Origin: Acestrorhynchus altus
Lineage: Eukaryota > Chordata > Actinopteri > Characiformes > Acestrorhynchidae
Direction of reading: 5' to 3'
NCBI GenBank assembly: GCA_034509495.1
Contig: CM067503.1
Location: forward strand, 9,291,540 to 9,355,539
Length of the DNA: 64,000 bases
Below the pieces are notes generated by a model. It was not told the DNA's origin, made no database searches, and saw only the letters and a list, made by a program, of their open reading frames with translations. The position numbers were made by a program, and so were the translations under genes. Each line of letters starts with the position of its first letter. Within the stretch, counting starts at the first letter, position 1. Below are positions 1 through 10,440 of this stretch, one piece after another.

Positions 1-225
1 GACCGCGCTGGACATCGCTGGATGAGTTCAGACCATCAAAGACCACCTTAGATCATCTGAAACTGGCTGCCAGCAAATGTTTGCCATCAGCAGGTAAATG
101 AAATCTGCTCCTGTATCAATATTAAAGGCAATGTTAAAAACAGAACATGAGACGATCTAACAGGTCATTTCGTTTAGTGTATCTGACAACAGCAGCTTAA
201 ATACAGATCAGACAGTGGACAAATC
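1..225. other. unassigned left edge
   Basis: There is no usable open frame. The first ~70 bases contain quasi-repeated 'gaccatcaaagacc' and 'gctgg' words of the kind found in decayed fish interspersed repeats, but I cannot assign a family. The rest is AT-rich unique-looking DNA leading into the ATCA/ATTA tract. Confidence 0.4.
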
Positions 226-866
226 AAGTAATTAATCGATCAATTAATAAACCGATTAGCCAATTAATCGACCGATCAATCAATCGATTATTCAATCAAT
301 CAATTAATTGATCGCTCAATTAATTGATTAACCAATTACTCAATCGATTAATCAAACGATCAATCAATTAATTAATCAATCGCTCGGCCAATTAATTGAC
401 TGATTAACCAATTACTCAATCGTTTAACCAATTAATCGATCAATTAATCAATCAATCGAGCAAGCAATTATTCAATCAAACGATCAATCAATTAATCAAG
501 TAATTAATGGATAGCTCTACCAATTAATCAATCGCTTAACCAATTAATCAATCGATTAACCAATTCATCAATCAATTGATAAACCAATTAATCAACCAAT
601 CTATGATCAATTATTCAAATGATCAATCAATTAAGTAAACAAGCAATTAATCTATCAATTCATAGGTTGAGCAATCAATTAATAGGTTGATTAATTGATT
701 GATAGATTGATTACTTGATGGATGATTGAATAATTGATCATCAATTGATTTACCAATTAATCAATCGATTGGCAAATTAATTGCCCAATCAATTAACGGA
801 CCAATCAATTAATCAACCAATTTATCAATCAATAAATCGATCAATCAATTGACTGATCAATTATTA

Positions 867-904
<38 letters not shown>
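226..904. repeat. degenerate ATCA/ATTA 4-bp-periodic satellite tract
   Basis: About 680 bases are built almost entirely of 4-bp words (atca, atta, atcg, acca), so 'caattaat', 'aatcaatc' and 'atcgat' recur every few bases. The right end is a perfect (AATC)n run at about 867-904. Around 660-735 the strand sense flips to 'ttgattgatagattgatt' and then returns, so the tract can fold on itself. Divergence is highest on the left and lowest on the right, as expected for an old expanded microsatellite with a younger homogeneous end. It has no coding content. Confidence 0.9.
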
Positions 905-1837
905 GGTGATTAGAATCTAAAAGTGACCCCTGTGAGCTGAGTTTATTCATACAGTATGATTCTAAAATTGACGCTCTTCACAGTCGTCGTTTGATGAAAA
1001 AATCATTTGTAGAAAATTTGAAGGCTTTTGTTCGACTCGTCTGAAAAAGGATCCAATTTTTTGATGGATATTTTTATGCCTCACTAACAACAAATCACAG
1101 AACTCATTTCACAGTTTATTCACTAGTGATCATCATCGTTGAATTTAAAAAGTGATTCAGCATTAAAATGGCAACATTGATTTAAGCTTGTTTCAATGAT
1201 TTCCTGATTTCATAACACATCCGAGGTGGCATTTCACTGTTTTTACACCAGTGAATCAGTGTCATGGTCATCGGTAAATCAATGTTGAATCAATGTGTGG
1301 TTTTCAAAAGTAAATCAACATTGATATGTTGTTTCAATGTTGCATTATTGTAATGCACGCGGACTCAAGGAACAGGTAGGTAGAGGCGGAAGTACTTGCA
1401 GGGTTGTAGATTTATTGTACAGACATAAACCATAATGACAAGACATGCAGACAAGTAAACAAGAAGACCAACAAAGACAGACAGGGACTAAGGGGCTTAT
1501 ATACACAGAAAACATTAGACAAGACTGGAACATGATAATGATGGGGCAGGGTTACAAATAGGACACAGCTGGGAATGGGCGGAGACAGGAAGCAGGAGGG
1601 GAGATAAACCAAACAAAGACCAGAGCAGAGGGGCAAGAGAGACAAGTGACAATTATTACCATTTTCAATCATTTTCATTTCAAATAATTTTCAAAGTGTT
1701 TCACTTACCCTTTCACAATAATTTAACCTAAAACATTGATTCAACATTTTCCAATTTTGAAGCAACAATTAACATTATTTCAACCAAATTTCAATTTGTC
1801 GATCATGTGCCAGCTGGGGAAGGAATGGACAGAAACA
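905..1837. mobile_element. interspersed-repeat-like patch with a nested GC-richer block
   Basis: The outer parts (about 1140-1344 and 1661-1800) are AT-rich and repeat words such as 'tcaatgttgaatcaatg' and 'aacattgattcaacatt', a texture I associate with decayed fish DNA elements. Between them, about 1345-1660 is distinctly purine-rich ('gacaggaagcaggagggg', 'aaccaaacaaagaccag') and looks like a separate insertion, perhaps an LTR or untranslated part of a retroelement. The two small minus-strand frames here are low-complexity Cys/Leu/Ser strings and I do not regard them as genes. Family assignment needs a repeat library. Confidence 0.35.
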
Positions 1838-2297
1838 TACAGTGAACACCAATCAGCCATAACCGTTAAACCACCTGCCTTAAACTGTGTCAGTCGGCCG
1901 CATGCAACTAGAACAGATCTGCCCCATAGATATCTGACCGCAAGGCGTTAGCAGCACGTTGTTGTAGTCCTGTAAATTGTGAGGTGATGTCTCCATGGAT
2001 GACATGGACCTATTGCATCCTTTTGGTTGTCCTTCCTTGGGCCACTTTTGGAAGGAACTAACTACTGTGTACCAGGATCACCACAAGAAGATCGTTTTAA
2101 AAATGTTCAGATCCAGTCTTTTTGGCATCATAGTCTGACACTTGTACGCTTGCCTATTTCCCCTGCTTCCTACACATCAGCTTCAAGAAATGACTGTTGA
2201 CTTGCTGTAAAGCCCGTGCCTTGGTAGGTGCCATTGTAAAAGGGTAACTCACCTGACATTGATTCTAATCTAATCACTGATTGGTTATTGCTATAGT
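1838..2297 (-). mobile_element. internally deleted Tc1-like transposon relic (A)
   Basis: The left end carries the family-specific terminus 'caccaatcagccataac' followed by a decayed 'gttaaaccacctgcc'. The right end has the matching inverted but eroded 'cactgattggttattgc'. The middle holds two recognisable blocks, one ending near 2020 ('gaggtgatgtctccatgg') and one starting near 2021 ('ggttgtccttccttggg'). In intact copies these lie far apart, so most of the transposase gene is deleted at about 2020. The remaining transposase would read on the minus strand and is full of stops. Family recognition is from memory of fish Tc1-like repeats; the inverted ends are visible in the sequence. Confidence 0.65.
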
Positions 2298-2312
2298 CAC
2301 TTTTTCATTTTA

Positions 2313-3550
2313 CAGTGCATCCAGAAAGTACTCACAGTTCTTCACTTTCTACACATTGTGTTACATCCTTATTTCAAAATGGATTCAATTCATTTTCCCC
2401 TTTGAAATTCTGCACACAGTATCCCATGATGAATTATAACGTACATAATATTCACAGCTTTGCTCAATACGTTGTTGAAACACCTTTGGCAGCAATTACA
2501 GCCTTAAGTCTTTTTGAGTATGAATCTACAAGCTTGGGACACCAGTTCAATCGTGTTCAAGTCTGAAGCCCCTCTTTTGTTATCTTGGCTGTGTGCATAG
2601 GGTTGTTGTCCTGTTGGAAGATAAACCATCCCAGTCTGAGGTCCAGAGCTGGAGTAGGTTATCATCAAGGATGTCTCTGTACATTGCTGCGGTCATTTTT
2701 CCCTCGACCCTGACTAGTCTCCCAGTTCCTACTGCAGAAAAACATCCCCACATCCCACCATGTTTCACTGTAGGAATGGTATTGACAAGGTGATGAGCAG
2801 TGCCTGGTTTCCTCCTGACATGATGCTTGGCATTCAGTCCAAAACGTTCAATCTTTTTGTTTCTCGTGGTCTGAGAGTCCTTTAGATGTTATGTGGGATG
2901 TTATGTGCTTTGTACTGAGGAGTGGCTTCCGTCTGGCCACTCTACCATACAGGCCTTATTGGTGGAGTGCTGCAGAAATGGTGTCCCCCTGGAAGGTTCT
3001 TCTCTCTCCACAGAGCAATGTTGGAGCTCTGTCAGAGTGAACATTGGGTGGCCGGCTCTGTTTAGGGTCCTGGTTGTTCCAAACTTCTTCCATTTCATTG
3101 GAAGGTTTCTGTGCTCAGTGGAACCTTCAATGAAGCAGAAATATGCCTGTACCTTTCCCCAGATCTGTGTCTCAATACAATTCCTTAGACTTCATGGCTT
3201 AGTTTGTGCTCTGATATGCACTGTGAACTATGGGATCTTATACAAACAGGTGTGTGTTTTTCCAAATCATGTCCAATCAAGCTGTAGAAACATCTAAAAG
3301 ATGATCAGTGGAAACAACATGCACATGAGCTCAATTTTGAGTGCCATGTCAAAGGCTGTGGATACTTATGTACTTTATATTTTTGTGTTTTTATTTTTTA
3401 TAAATTTGCAAACAAACTTTTCTCACTGTCATTGTGGGGTATTGAGTGTAGAATTTTGATGGAAAAAATAACTTAATCCATTTTGGAATAAGGCTGTAAC
3501 AATCAAATGTGCAGAAAATGACGTGCTGTGAATATTTTCCGCATGCACTG
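2313..3550 (-). mobile_element. Tc1-like DNA transposon relic (B) with long TIRs and TA duplications
   Basis: The element starts 'cagtgcatccagaaagtac' and ends with the inverse '...tttccgcatgcactg'. The inverted repeats can be followed inwards for more than 100 bases, sharing 'aaaatggatt' and 'ttctacac/ttctgcaca' blocks. TA dinucleotides flank both ends (2311-2312 and 3551-3552), the hallmark of Tc1/mariner insertion. At 1238 bp it is shorter than typical autonomous Tc1 elements (about 1.6 kb). The missing part is mainly the 3' end of the transposase, between about 2560 and 2590. Confidence 0.9.
2580..3220 (-). pseudogene. Tc1-family transposase, broken
   Basis: On the minus strand, 3098-2901 encodes a DNA-binding-domain tail with 'KWKKFGTTRTL' and 'TLTELQHCSVE'. 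After a frame change, 2768-2580 encodes the catalytic-core block 'MKHGGMWGCFSAVGTGRL' and 'MYRDILDDNLL'. These are characteristic Tc1 transposase segments; the intact protein is about 340 residues with a DDE/D triad. Here the block with the first catalytic Asp, normally just before 'IE.FGLNAKHH', is deleted near 2855. The region with the second Asp lies in a shifted frame at about 2600-2625, and the C-terminal third is absent. It cannot make active enzyme. The + strand frame at 2893-3297 is its shadow. Confidence 0.85.
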
Positions 3551-4280
3551 TAACAGTAATAATACCGTATTGTATCGATAATATCATAATACTGTATCAG
3601 TCATAATACAAACTAAACTGAACAATATTTTTGTACATTGCTCACACCATTAATAAAGACTCAAACTTCATAGCTATCACATTAACACAGAAACATGGTA
3701 TTTTTTGTAATTATGTGATGAATTATGCTTAATATGACCAAGGTCATATAATAACAAAATTAAAGGTTGCGTTCCATTAAACAACACTTAATTAACTTGT
3801 CTATAGAACAATTCTGCTGTTAGGGTAGGTTTACTACATTTTAACAATTAGATTGTAGCATATAAATACATGCAAACAGACGCTGATGAGTAGAGTCGAC
3901 TTCTTTCTTTAAAGCTTATTTATTTTATGTGTAAGAGTGATTGAGGTTTGATATTGAAATAATTGAAGACATTTTCAAGATACGTGTAATATTTCATTTC
4001 GGAGGTTTTTCAAAGTCGGAACCGAGCAGCAGTCGCCGGCTAAAGGGCAATGCAAGGGGGAAAATAAATCAAAACAATCCATTTAAAATGCATCAGTAAA
4101 TTATGATAATAGCATAATGGGCTAAATAACTGCTTGTTTCATCACGCTGACTTTAGGTCCTGAGAGAATACCTTCTTAGGTGAGATACTAGTATTGTGAA
4201 CTGGCCCAATTGGAATTGGCAGCAGCTCAGCATTTATGGAAACTGTATTTAGTGTTGGATCTTGCTATTTTTCAGATGTT
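3551..4280. other. AT-rich spacer with hAT-like remnant at its left
   Basis: About 3555-3640 has 'attgtatcgataatatcat' and 'atactgtatcagtcat', resembling the atatcg-rich ends of decayed fish hAT elements. That suggests the Tc1 relic B landed in an older element. The rest is AT-rich and featureless apart from a short CpG-bearing segment at 4020-4045 ('gaaccgagcagcagtcgcc'). Confidence 0.35.
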
Positions 4281-4301
4281 TTTGTTGTTGTTTTCTTTCA
4301 G

Positions 4302-4405
4302 GAAACAATCTCATATCGCTGGATTCGAATGCGACAGAGTCAGCTGCACCCGGCTATTATACTGCGGGAGAGCTGCCAGGAAGTCTAAATGGAGATGGAG
4401 CAGAG
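4302..4405 (+). CDS. candidate internal coding exon of an unrecognised gene
   Basis: Acceptor: a T-rich tract, 'tttgttgttgttttctttc', then ag at 4300-4301. Donor: 'cagag|gtaaaat' with GT at 4406-4407. The 104-bp interval has one stop-free frame that completes a codon with its first two bases and then reads 34 codons, beginning NNLISLDSNATES and continuing AAPGYYTAGELPG to SLNGDGAE. It would enter after codon position 1 and leave in phase 0. A second frame is also open, so openness alone is weak evidence. The segment is richer in G+C than its flanks and has at least five CpGs, which is unusual here. The peptide is Ser/Ala/Gly-rich with an N-x-T site and no recognised domain. It could be a disordered or alternatively spliced segment of a large-intron gene, a noncoding-RNA exon, or a conserved element that happens to look spliced. 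Confidence 0.45.
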
Positions 4406-5090
4406 GTAAAATAAACACAGCAAACCCCTCCAATCAACTCCATAATGGAGTAGCGGCTTGCGTGGGGTTAAACTGCAAAGCTTGACATGGGAGAGAGCTG
4501 AGCATCCAGTGATCCTTAATGAACAACCACACAATGCCACATGCTCTTATTGGTACACAAACCATTATCTTAGCATTCGAGGCACACATCCCATTTCAAG
4601 CATTCAGCTTTGTGTGACGGCGTGGTATTAAGCCTCAGTAAGCTGCCTCTGAGCAGAGTGGAGTGGGTAGAATAAGCATATCCATTCTTTTCCCTTTGTG
4701 CATGGGGAAACTTGACACCCTCTGCACCTTGACATTCACCACCGCGAGGATGTTCAAAGTGATTGTAATCCATATGATCTGCAAGTTGAATAGAGAGAAT
4801 TTTTCTTCCTCCTGTTTTGCACGACAAGCTCTAAAAATTGTATTGGGATGAGTGCCACCATTTAAAACACTATTTGCAGCTTGTTGATGGCTTCATCCGG
4901 ACGTAGTATGGCTGGTAATCTGATTTTTCTTTCCTACTTAGTCTGGACTGAAAAAAAGATCATATTTCTCCAGCGACTGATTATGTTTTTTATTTTATAT
5001 TCTTCCGATTTTTTTTCATATTACATGGCTTGTTGTCTGAGTGTTAAATATTATGTGGCTAATTCTCTCTTTTTTGCATTAGTTGTGCTT
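4406..5090. promoter_or_regulatory. conserved-element-like flank downstream of the exon candidate
   Basis: About 4490-4860 is unique, moderately GC-rich and free of repeat signatures, with CpGs in 'gtgtgacggcgtgg' and 'caccaccgcgagg'. No convincing frame or splice pair is present. It resembles a conserved intronic element beside an exon, which is inference only. From 4860 onward it becomes T-rich spacer. Confidence 0.25.
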
Positions 5091-6480
5091 TTTCTGACAC
5101 TCAGGATCAGATGGGTCTGTAGTGCCTTGTTGTTGAACTACTGCCACCAGGTGTCAGTAGAGACCCACAGTGGCAGTGCCATTTGGATTATGCTCTTTGT
5201 TGGCTGGGAATTTGAACCAGTGGTCTTTGCAAATCTCTCTTGATCTTTTGTTATGCTATTGCATGCAAAAGTGAATCTCCAGTGCCAGGAAAATTGTGGC
5301 GCCCCCGTCGGCCTTGGTAGTATTCTAACTTCGCTGCTCCTTTGTTGTAGTATTCCAGAGAGGTTTAGTTAAAAGATTTCGTTGATAACAGGGGTTTTTT
5401 TTTTTCGACCTTGCTTTCAAGCCACGTTTTTGCATAACTGTCCTGCTTTAAATAAGACGTGGTATTCTTGAATTGCAGTTGACATTGTCAAATGGAGTCC
5501 ACTTTCTCTGTAGCTGAAGCTTTACAACAAAGGAGAGTAGGTTCAGCCACAGAAAGCCCCACACGCGTAGTCTACCCCGGTAATGAAAGTGGGCTACAGT
5601 TTAAAATTAATGGCGTCTGTCGGGCCGGCGACCAGCTTGCCATTCAATGAGAGATTAAGGGTAAAGATTATGGCTCGTCATTTTTCACCCACACATTTTA
5701 CTCATAATTCCTCCACTGTCCCCCACTAGATCAACAGAATTTTGCTGTTGGCAAAGGTACATGAAACTTCTTTCCCCAAACCTGAGGGGCATTTGCTACC
5801 TGTTCTGTTCGTCTGAATGACACCTAGTCTTTTTTCCCCACTGGATGCATGTCTTTCCTGATTAAACTTCTGTGGCTTTGGAAAAGAAAAAGGTAGGGCC
5901 ACTTAAAAAAAGAGGCCTGGAATCCCGGGTTCTCTCTCCAGCTCACCACATTTCCTTTGACTTGTTTTATACAAGTGAGGTTTTAAAGAAAGAGCCAGGC
6001 CGGAGGCGGGGAGGGAATGCGCCTGGCCTTCGCTGACACCCCGCATTCTTGCATTATGTCCAGACGGGCACAGGAGAAAGCACTTGTAAAATGTATTCAA
6101 TTCAAATCAAATTGGTGTAGCACAGAGTAATCTTTTTCTATTAGATGTGTCACTTTTTGCAATTGTTCCTTAATATCCTTTACTGCTCCAATATAAGATT
6201 AGTGCTCTCTATGCTGCCACAGTTTCAGTGCCTTTCTGAATTATTCACTGAGGCGTGACCTTCAGTTATCAGGTTAGAAAGACCTTGATTATAACAGGAA
6301 GTCAAGTGTAGAAAATCACTCTCCTCTAAAGGAAACGTTTCAGAAATTTTAATGATTATGAGCATACACATAAATAGTGATGTGAAATTAATTACATGGG
6401 TATGGCATCTTCCTTTATTCATGCTAAGGAGCCCTCCTCTATTTCATGAGCTAAATAATTAGGCCCGGTGTATTTCTTAG
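5091..6480. other. mixed spacer with one regulatory-looking island
   Basis: 5100-5240 has a repeat-like texture ('ccaccaggtgtcagtagag' and 'gggaatttgaacc', which faintly resembles a tRNA-type B box in reverse), but no family can be assigned. About 5480-5700 is unique and CpG-bearing ('ctgtcgggccggcgacc', 'cacgcgtagtctacc') and is the best candidate regulatory stretch here. A perfect 8-bp inverted repeat, ccggtgta (6465-6472) and tacaccgg (6483-6490), closes the interval. Confidence 0.25.
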
Positions 6481-7330
6481 TTTACACCGGATTTGGATTG
6501 TAAATTAAAGGTGAATTATTTTTTTGTTCTTCTAACGAACTGCAGAAATAAACTCCAGTGTCTTTTTATTTCATTGTGAGCATTTCAGAGAAGCCAGGCA
6601 AAAGTTTCTGTGAGTTATTGAACATGGACTAATTTGTTTTCAGCTCTATTCCATTATGTTTAGTCATAGAAGCGTTAATCAAAAAGAGACTGATGGTGAC
6701 TCCCGCTGCCTGGGCTGATGCGTTCGTCTCTGCGGGGCACCCCCACAAAAACGCTCTACAGGCACTTGCAGGAAATGAAGGAAACCGATTGCCAATTGTT
6801 TCACACCTTAAAATTGCACCCCTGCATGCATTTTTGTCCCGTGCAGTTGCAGCAAATGGATTTAAGCCCATTAGTTGCCGCCATGGTGGAATAATAGATG
6901 TCTCATTACAGCCTCTGATAAATAACATTTGTAGAGGACATCTCGATTAGTATTAGACCATGTGGAATAATACACCTCTCATTATCTTCCTGGTAAACAA
7001 GGCTGGGGGAATATTCTGACTTCTGAGAGGACCAATGCATAGCATTCTTTAGTGAAATGCTTGATTGTGAATTTTCTGTAGCTAAGATTGATTAGGATAC
7101 AATGGACTTTCCCATACTGTACTCACTAATGTGTCTTTTCATAGCAACTGCTGCAAGTTTGGACAATGTTAATTGCAGTCTAGTACATCTCATGAGAAAT
7201 TGCAGCGATTTTGTTGTCACATAATTGAGCTACAACTTGCATGACGTCTCCCACCTAAATTCAGCATGATGATCATTTAGTTAAACTTTCCACCTTTTCA
7301 ACAGTTACTAGCGAAGAACACATAAGTGGG
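6481..7330. promoter_or_regulatory. conserved-element-like island
   Basis: Unique sequence with a GC-richer core at about 6690-6900. It includes 'gttgccgccatggtgg' (6874-6889), which contains a YY1-like GCCGCCATG core, and several TAAT-type words towards 6900-6960. Short frames run across the core on both strands, but they overlap one another and lack splice context. A regulatory element is the more likely reading. Confidence 0.28.
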
Positions 7331-7768
7331 CAGTGCTCGTATAGATAGGTCAATCTATGATGTCCATAGCCCTATGCCTCCCACAATGCGGAGAACGTGG
7401 ATGGAATTCCAGAATTGATGCATAAAATGGATTTGGAACACATTGTGTATTATCAGAAAATGGAATGTATTTTTTTTTTTTTAGCACCTGAGCTTAAAAC
7501 ACATGCTGACATGCTTCTGTCTTCATGCATGAACATCTTGGAGAATAGAATAGGAATAATAAAGAGAATTTTGGGTAAAAAAATTCAGAACACAACAGCT
7601 TTTTAGGAAGCAAGGCAACATATTTTATACATGTTTTGCAAACATAATATAGACAAGACAGTCTAAGACACTTGCTGTGTTCATATATAATCCAAAAGGA
7701 ATTTATTGCTATATGTAGAGAGTGTGTACATGGTATAGTGTGGCTGCATTTACTTTCATTTTCAAATG
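7331..7768. other. AT-rich spacer
   Basis: Nothing is recognisable beyond a poly-T run (about 7470-7482). Two overlapping short frames on opposite strands are chance openings in AT-rich DNA. Confidence 0.5.
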
Positions 7769-7851
7769 GTGAACACAAGGGCTGCAGCTATCAATTATCT
7801 TCTACACACTCTTCCATTTAATTAATCAAGTAATCAGATACATATTTGTGC

Positions 7852-7880
7852 AAATAAATAAATAAATAAATAAATAAATA
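7852..7880 (+). repeat. (AAAT)n microsatellite
   Basis: Seven or so perfect AAAT units inside the hAT-like element. Confidence 0.95.
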
Positions 7881-7993
7881 TCTGACCTGACTCACTGTAA
7901 TCAAATGCCTCTGAATATACAGTACTTACGGTAGTGTTTATTTTGTTTTCTGGGAAATTATATGTGAGGGGAGTAGGTGAGTGTGGCTGTATA

Positions 7994-8012
7994 TGTGTGT
8001 GTGGGTGTGGGT

Positions 8013-8067
<55 letters not shown>
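7994..8067 (+). repeat. (GT)n(GA)n compound microsatellite
   Basis: An interrupted GT run changes abruptly to about 16 GA units at 8037. It lies inside the hAT-like element. Alternating purine-pyrimidine next to pure purine is a Z-DNA/H-DNA-prone composition. Confidence 0.95.
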
Positions 8068-8071
<4 letters not shown>

Positions 8072-8275
8072 GTGAAACATCATAATTAGACATCATGTTG
8101 ATTAACGTCCTTAACTAACTTAATCTTTCTCTGCTTTGTGATCCACGCCATCAAATCACATCTCCTTGCAGTGTGAGTGGGCAGTAAAAGTCCACAGTGT
8201 AGAAATATATAGTATATTTTTTAGTAATAAAGTTACTCGAGTTCATCAAGGGGTCATTTCAGCCCTAGTGCACAC

Positions 8276-8830
8276 TAGCTTTATGAGTGCTACTTCAGAC
8301 CTGTAATTTGTTTGGTTTGTCTGGATCAGTTAAAGAGTTTGTAAACATGGAATGTTTTCTCCATTGATTTGGTTTGTTTTCATGCAGGAAAAAAGTGCAA
8401 GTGCACTAAAATGGATCACAACAAACCACATGAGAACATTCTCTCCACTTATTGGTCAGACCTGTCTGAAGTGGAAGCAAGAAAGTAAATACTGGAAGAA
8501 GGTCTTGTGTTTGGGACCAGTGCAGATTCCTCTGTGGTTGAACATGGAGCAGCAGCAGAGAAGTGACATGATTAGAGCTGTAATGATGATGTCAACAGTA
8601 TACCAAGTTAAACTACACCTGCAGAGCTGTTTAGCTCAAACCACCAGAGTATACCTGACCGGTGGTTCGGCTCGAGGTCAGGTCACATTCTCACCACAAA
8701 CAAATCACTTCAGAGTTTGTTTTGGACTGGTTGTTTTGGTCCATATCACTGCTGCGATGACTGTTTTCACACCTTCACAAACCAATTGCACCAAGAGTGA
8801 GCAGAACTGGATTTAACTGGATTCTTACAG
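8276..8830. mobile_element. probable decayed nonautonomous DNA element
   Basis: The left part has 'gatttggtttgttttcatg' and the right part has 'gttgttttggtccatatc' and 'ttttcacaccttcacaaacc', a paired 'gtttggtttg...tcacac' texture that I associate with a fish MITE family. A 154-codon frame spans 8352-8816. Its peptide is Gln/Thr/Met-rich with no domain, and 'catgcag' before it mimics a splice acceptor. I read this frame as fortuitous. Exact ends and target duplication could not be fixed. Confidence 0.4.
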
Positions 8831-9620
8831 TTGTAAAAATGGCCCTTAGTAGTTAATACAAGTGAATAAATACAGTACCATTTTACTATTTTCTATTGTA
8901 TAAATGCAGTTGATGCATATTTCCCTAAAGAAAAAGGTACATGAACAAACAAACAAACCAACAAAACAAGCCTAAATATTTTAATGATAATAGAAATGAA
9001 TTAAAAGGAGGAACCAAATTGAATGCAATTTGTGAAAAAAGAAACTATTAGGGCTCTAGATATTTATTACATTCAACAGTTTCATTGCCACATATAAGAT
9101 AAAATAAACTTTAACAAGCCCTGAAGCAGGAATTGGTGATATGGCCTGAATATAAAATTACAATACTTTCAGAAATTTCTCTTTATAATGAAACATTTGT
9201 TAATTTAGTACTGACTTGCTGCCCTACCACGATGGGAAGTTCAGTTGTTTCAGCATAGCAGAAGATGATGTAAAGCTAAACAAGAATTTTAATCAATTCA
9301 GAGCAAGACACAATTATGCCATTTTGATACATATATATAAATATAAATAGTGAATGTACTGTAAGCATGTTGTTCCTGTCACATGAAAACCAGATCTTCA
9401 TATTTGGCCTGATTTGGCAGCTGTCTGTTAATTTACATCCAAATTTCATGACGAATGGATCGATAGAAATACCTCAAATTTACTTCGAATTAAATCGATT
9501 TGCTTTGACTTCCATTGCACATTAAGAAGGTATTTCCCCTTCTCCTGTAAGGTTGTCATTTTGGAGATGGATTTTTGTGTGATGTTGATGGTATAATTAG
9601 TGAAGCGAAATACATTAAAT
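8831..9620. other. AT-rich spacer with possible repeat fragment
   Basis: Mostly AT-rich unassigned DNA. About 9440-9600 ('cttttgacttccattg'-like wording, 'ggttgtcattttggagatgg', 'tgtgatgttgatgg') reads like part of a decayed DNA transposon known in several fish, but the family is not secure. Confidence 0.3.
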
Positions 9621-10440
9621 ATGAAATAACCATATTGGCACAGGACGTTGGTATACAGTGACACTGGCCACTCCATTGCACACAAATCCACCAAAACAAA
9701 CCTCAGTGTGTCCCTGATTTGGGAAGGAGTCCCATTCACACCGCGTGTTAGACCCTACTGTCTCCTCTGAAATGAGCAGTGATGCTAATTCAATATTCTG
9801 ATGCATGCTGCATTTTGCACTCTAAGAATCGCAGTGCATGTCTTGTGTCTGAGAGAATGCAGGCAGACTTTTTAAATGCATTTGTGTATTCAGTGCGGCG
9901 TACTGTCAGGCGTGTGTCTGGGACAGATAGTCCCTCACTGCCTTGGTGCTGCAGTGTGTGCTCAGGAGGTAAATAACCCACCTGGCAGTGGGAGATTGGA
10001 GCCCAGCATGTCTCCTGATAAAGTCAAACCCCGCTGTAACTCCCCCTCCCGCCATCTCACTCACCCCCCCCCCCAACTGTATTTATTTGCACTCCATATT
10101 TCAACGCGGTGGAGATGTAACAGCTTAATTTGCCACCAATCATATTTCTTCTCACCTAGAGGATAATGAGGTGATATTGGTTATTTTAGACTTGGCTGCA
10201 TGGATGCCTGTGGTAATTTCAGGCGCTGCTGTGTAGGGATGGGACAAGCTGCGAGGAGGCTGCAGTGTGACCTGGCCTTGGCTCATGTCTCAAATCAACA
10301 AGTAAATATGAATACTTCTCCAAATAGTGGTCTTGTGCAAAACTGCTGTTGTTATGATTCCGGATGGGAAGTGTGTCCAACAAAATGTCTGGGAATGCTT
10401 GTTTTTAAACAACTACATTAACCCTTGCAAGCCTGCTGGA
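9621..10440. promoter_or_regulatory. conserved-element-like island
   Basis: Unique, GC-richer sequence with a C-run at about 10066-10075. The best part is about 10020-10330, including 'atttcaacgcggtgg' and 'ataatgaggtgatattgg'. Several short frames overlap on both strands and none has paired splice sites. Confidence 0.25.

Larger units (their letters stand above)
7777..8267. mobile_element. hAT-like miniature element with 8-bp target duplication
   Basis: The left end is 'aagggctgcagctatc' and the right end reads, in reverse complement, 'tagggctgaaatgac'. This is the short 'agggctg' terminus of a widespread fish hAT group. The flanks are gtgaacac (7769-7776) and gtgcacac (8268-8275), matching at 7 of 8 positions, as expected for an 8-bp hAT duplication. 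The interior is not coding and carries an (AAAT)n run and a (GT)n(GA)n run. The 491-bp length implies a nonautonomous element. Confidence 0.7.

Noticed and set aside
226..904. CRISPR-like or minisatellite array with spacers
   Set aside because: The period is 4 bp without constant repeats and spacers, and the context is a vertebrate genome.
2893..3297. 134-codon + frame
   Set aside because: It is the antisense shadow of the Tc1 transposase relic on the minus strand.
5200..5225. B-box-like 'gggaatttgaacc' suggesting a tRNA or SINE
   Set aside because: No A box at the right distance and no cloverleaf can be drawn. At best a decayed SINE fragment.
8352..8816. 154-codon + frame preceded by 'ttttcatgcag', looking like a spliced exon
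   Set aside because: It lies inside a decayed DNA element with 'gtttggtttg…tcacac' texture, the peptide has no domain, and no donor is apparent.
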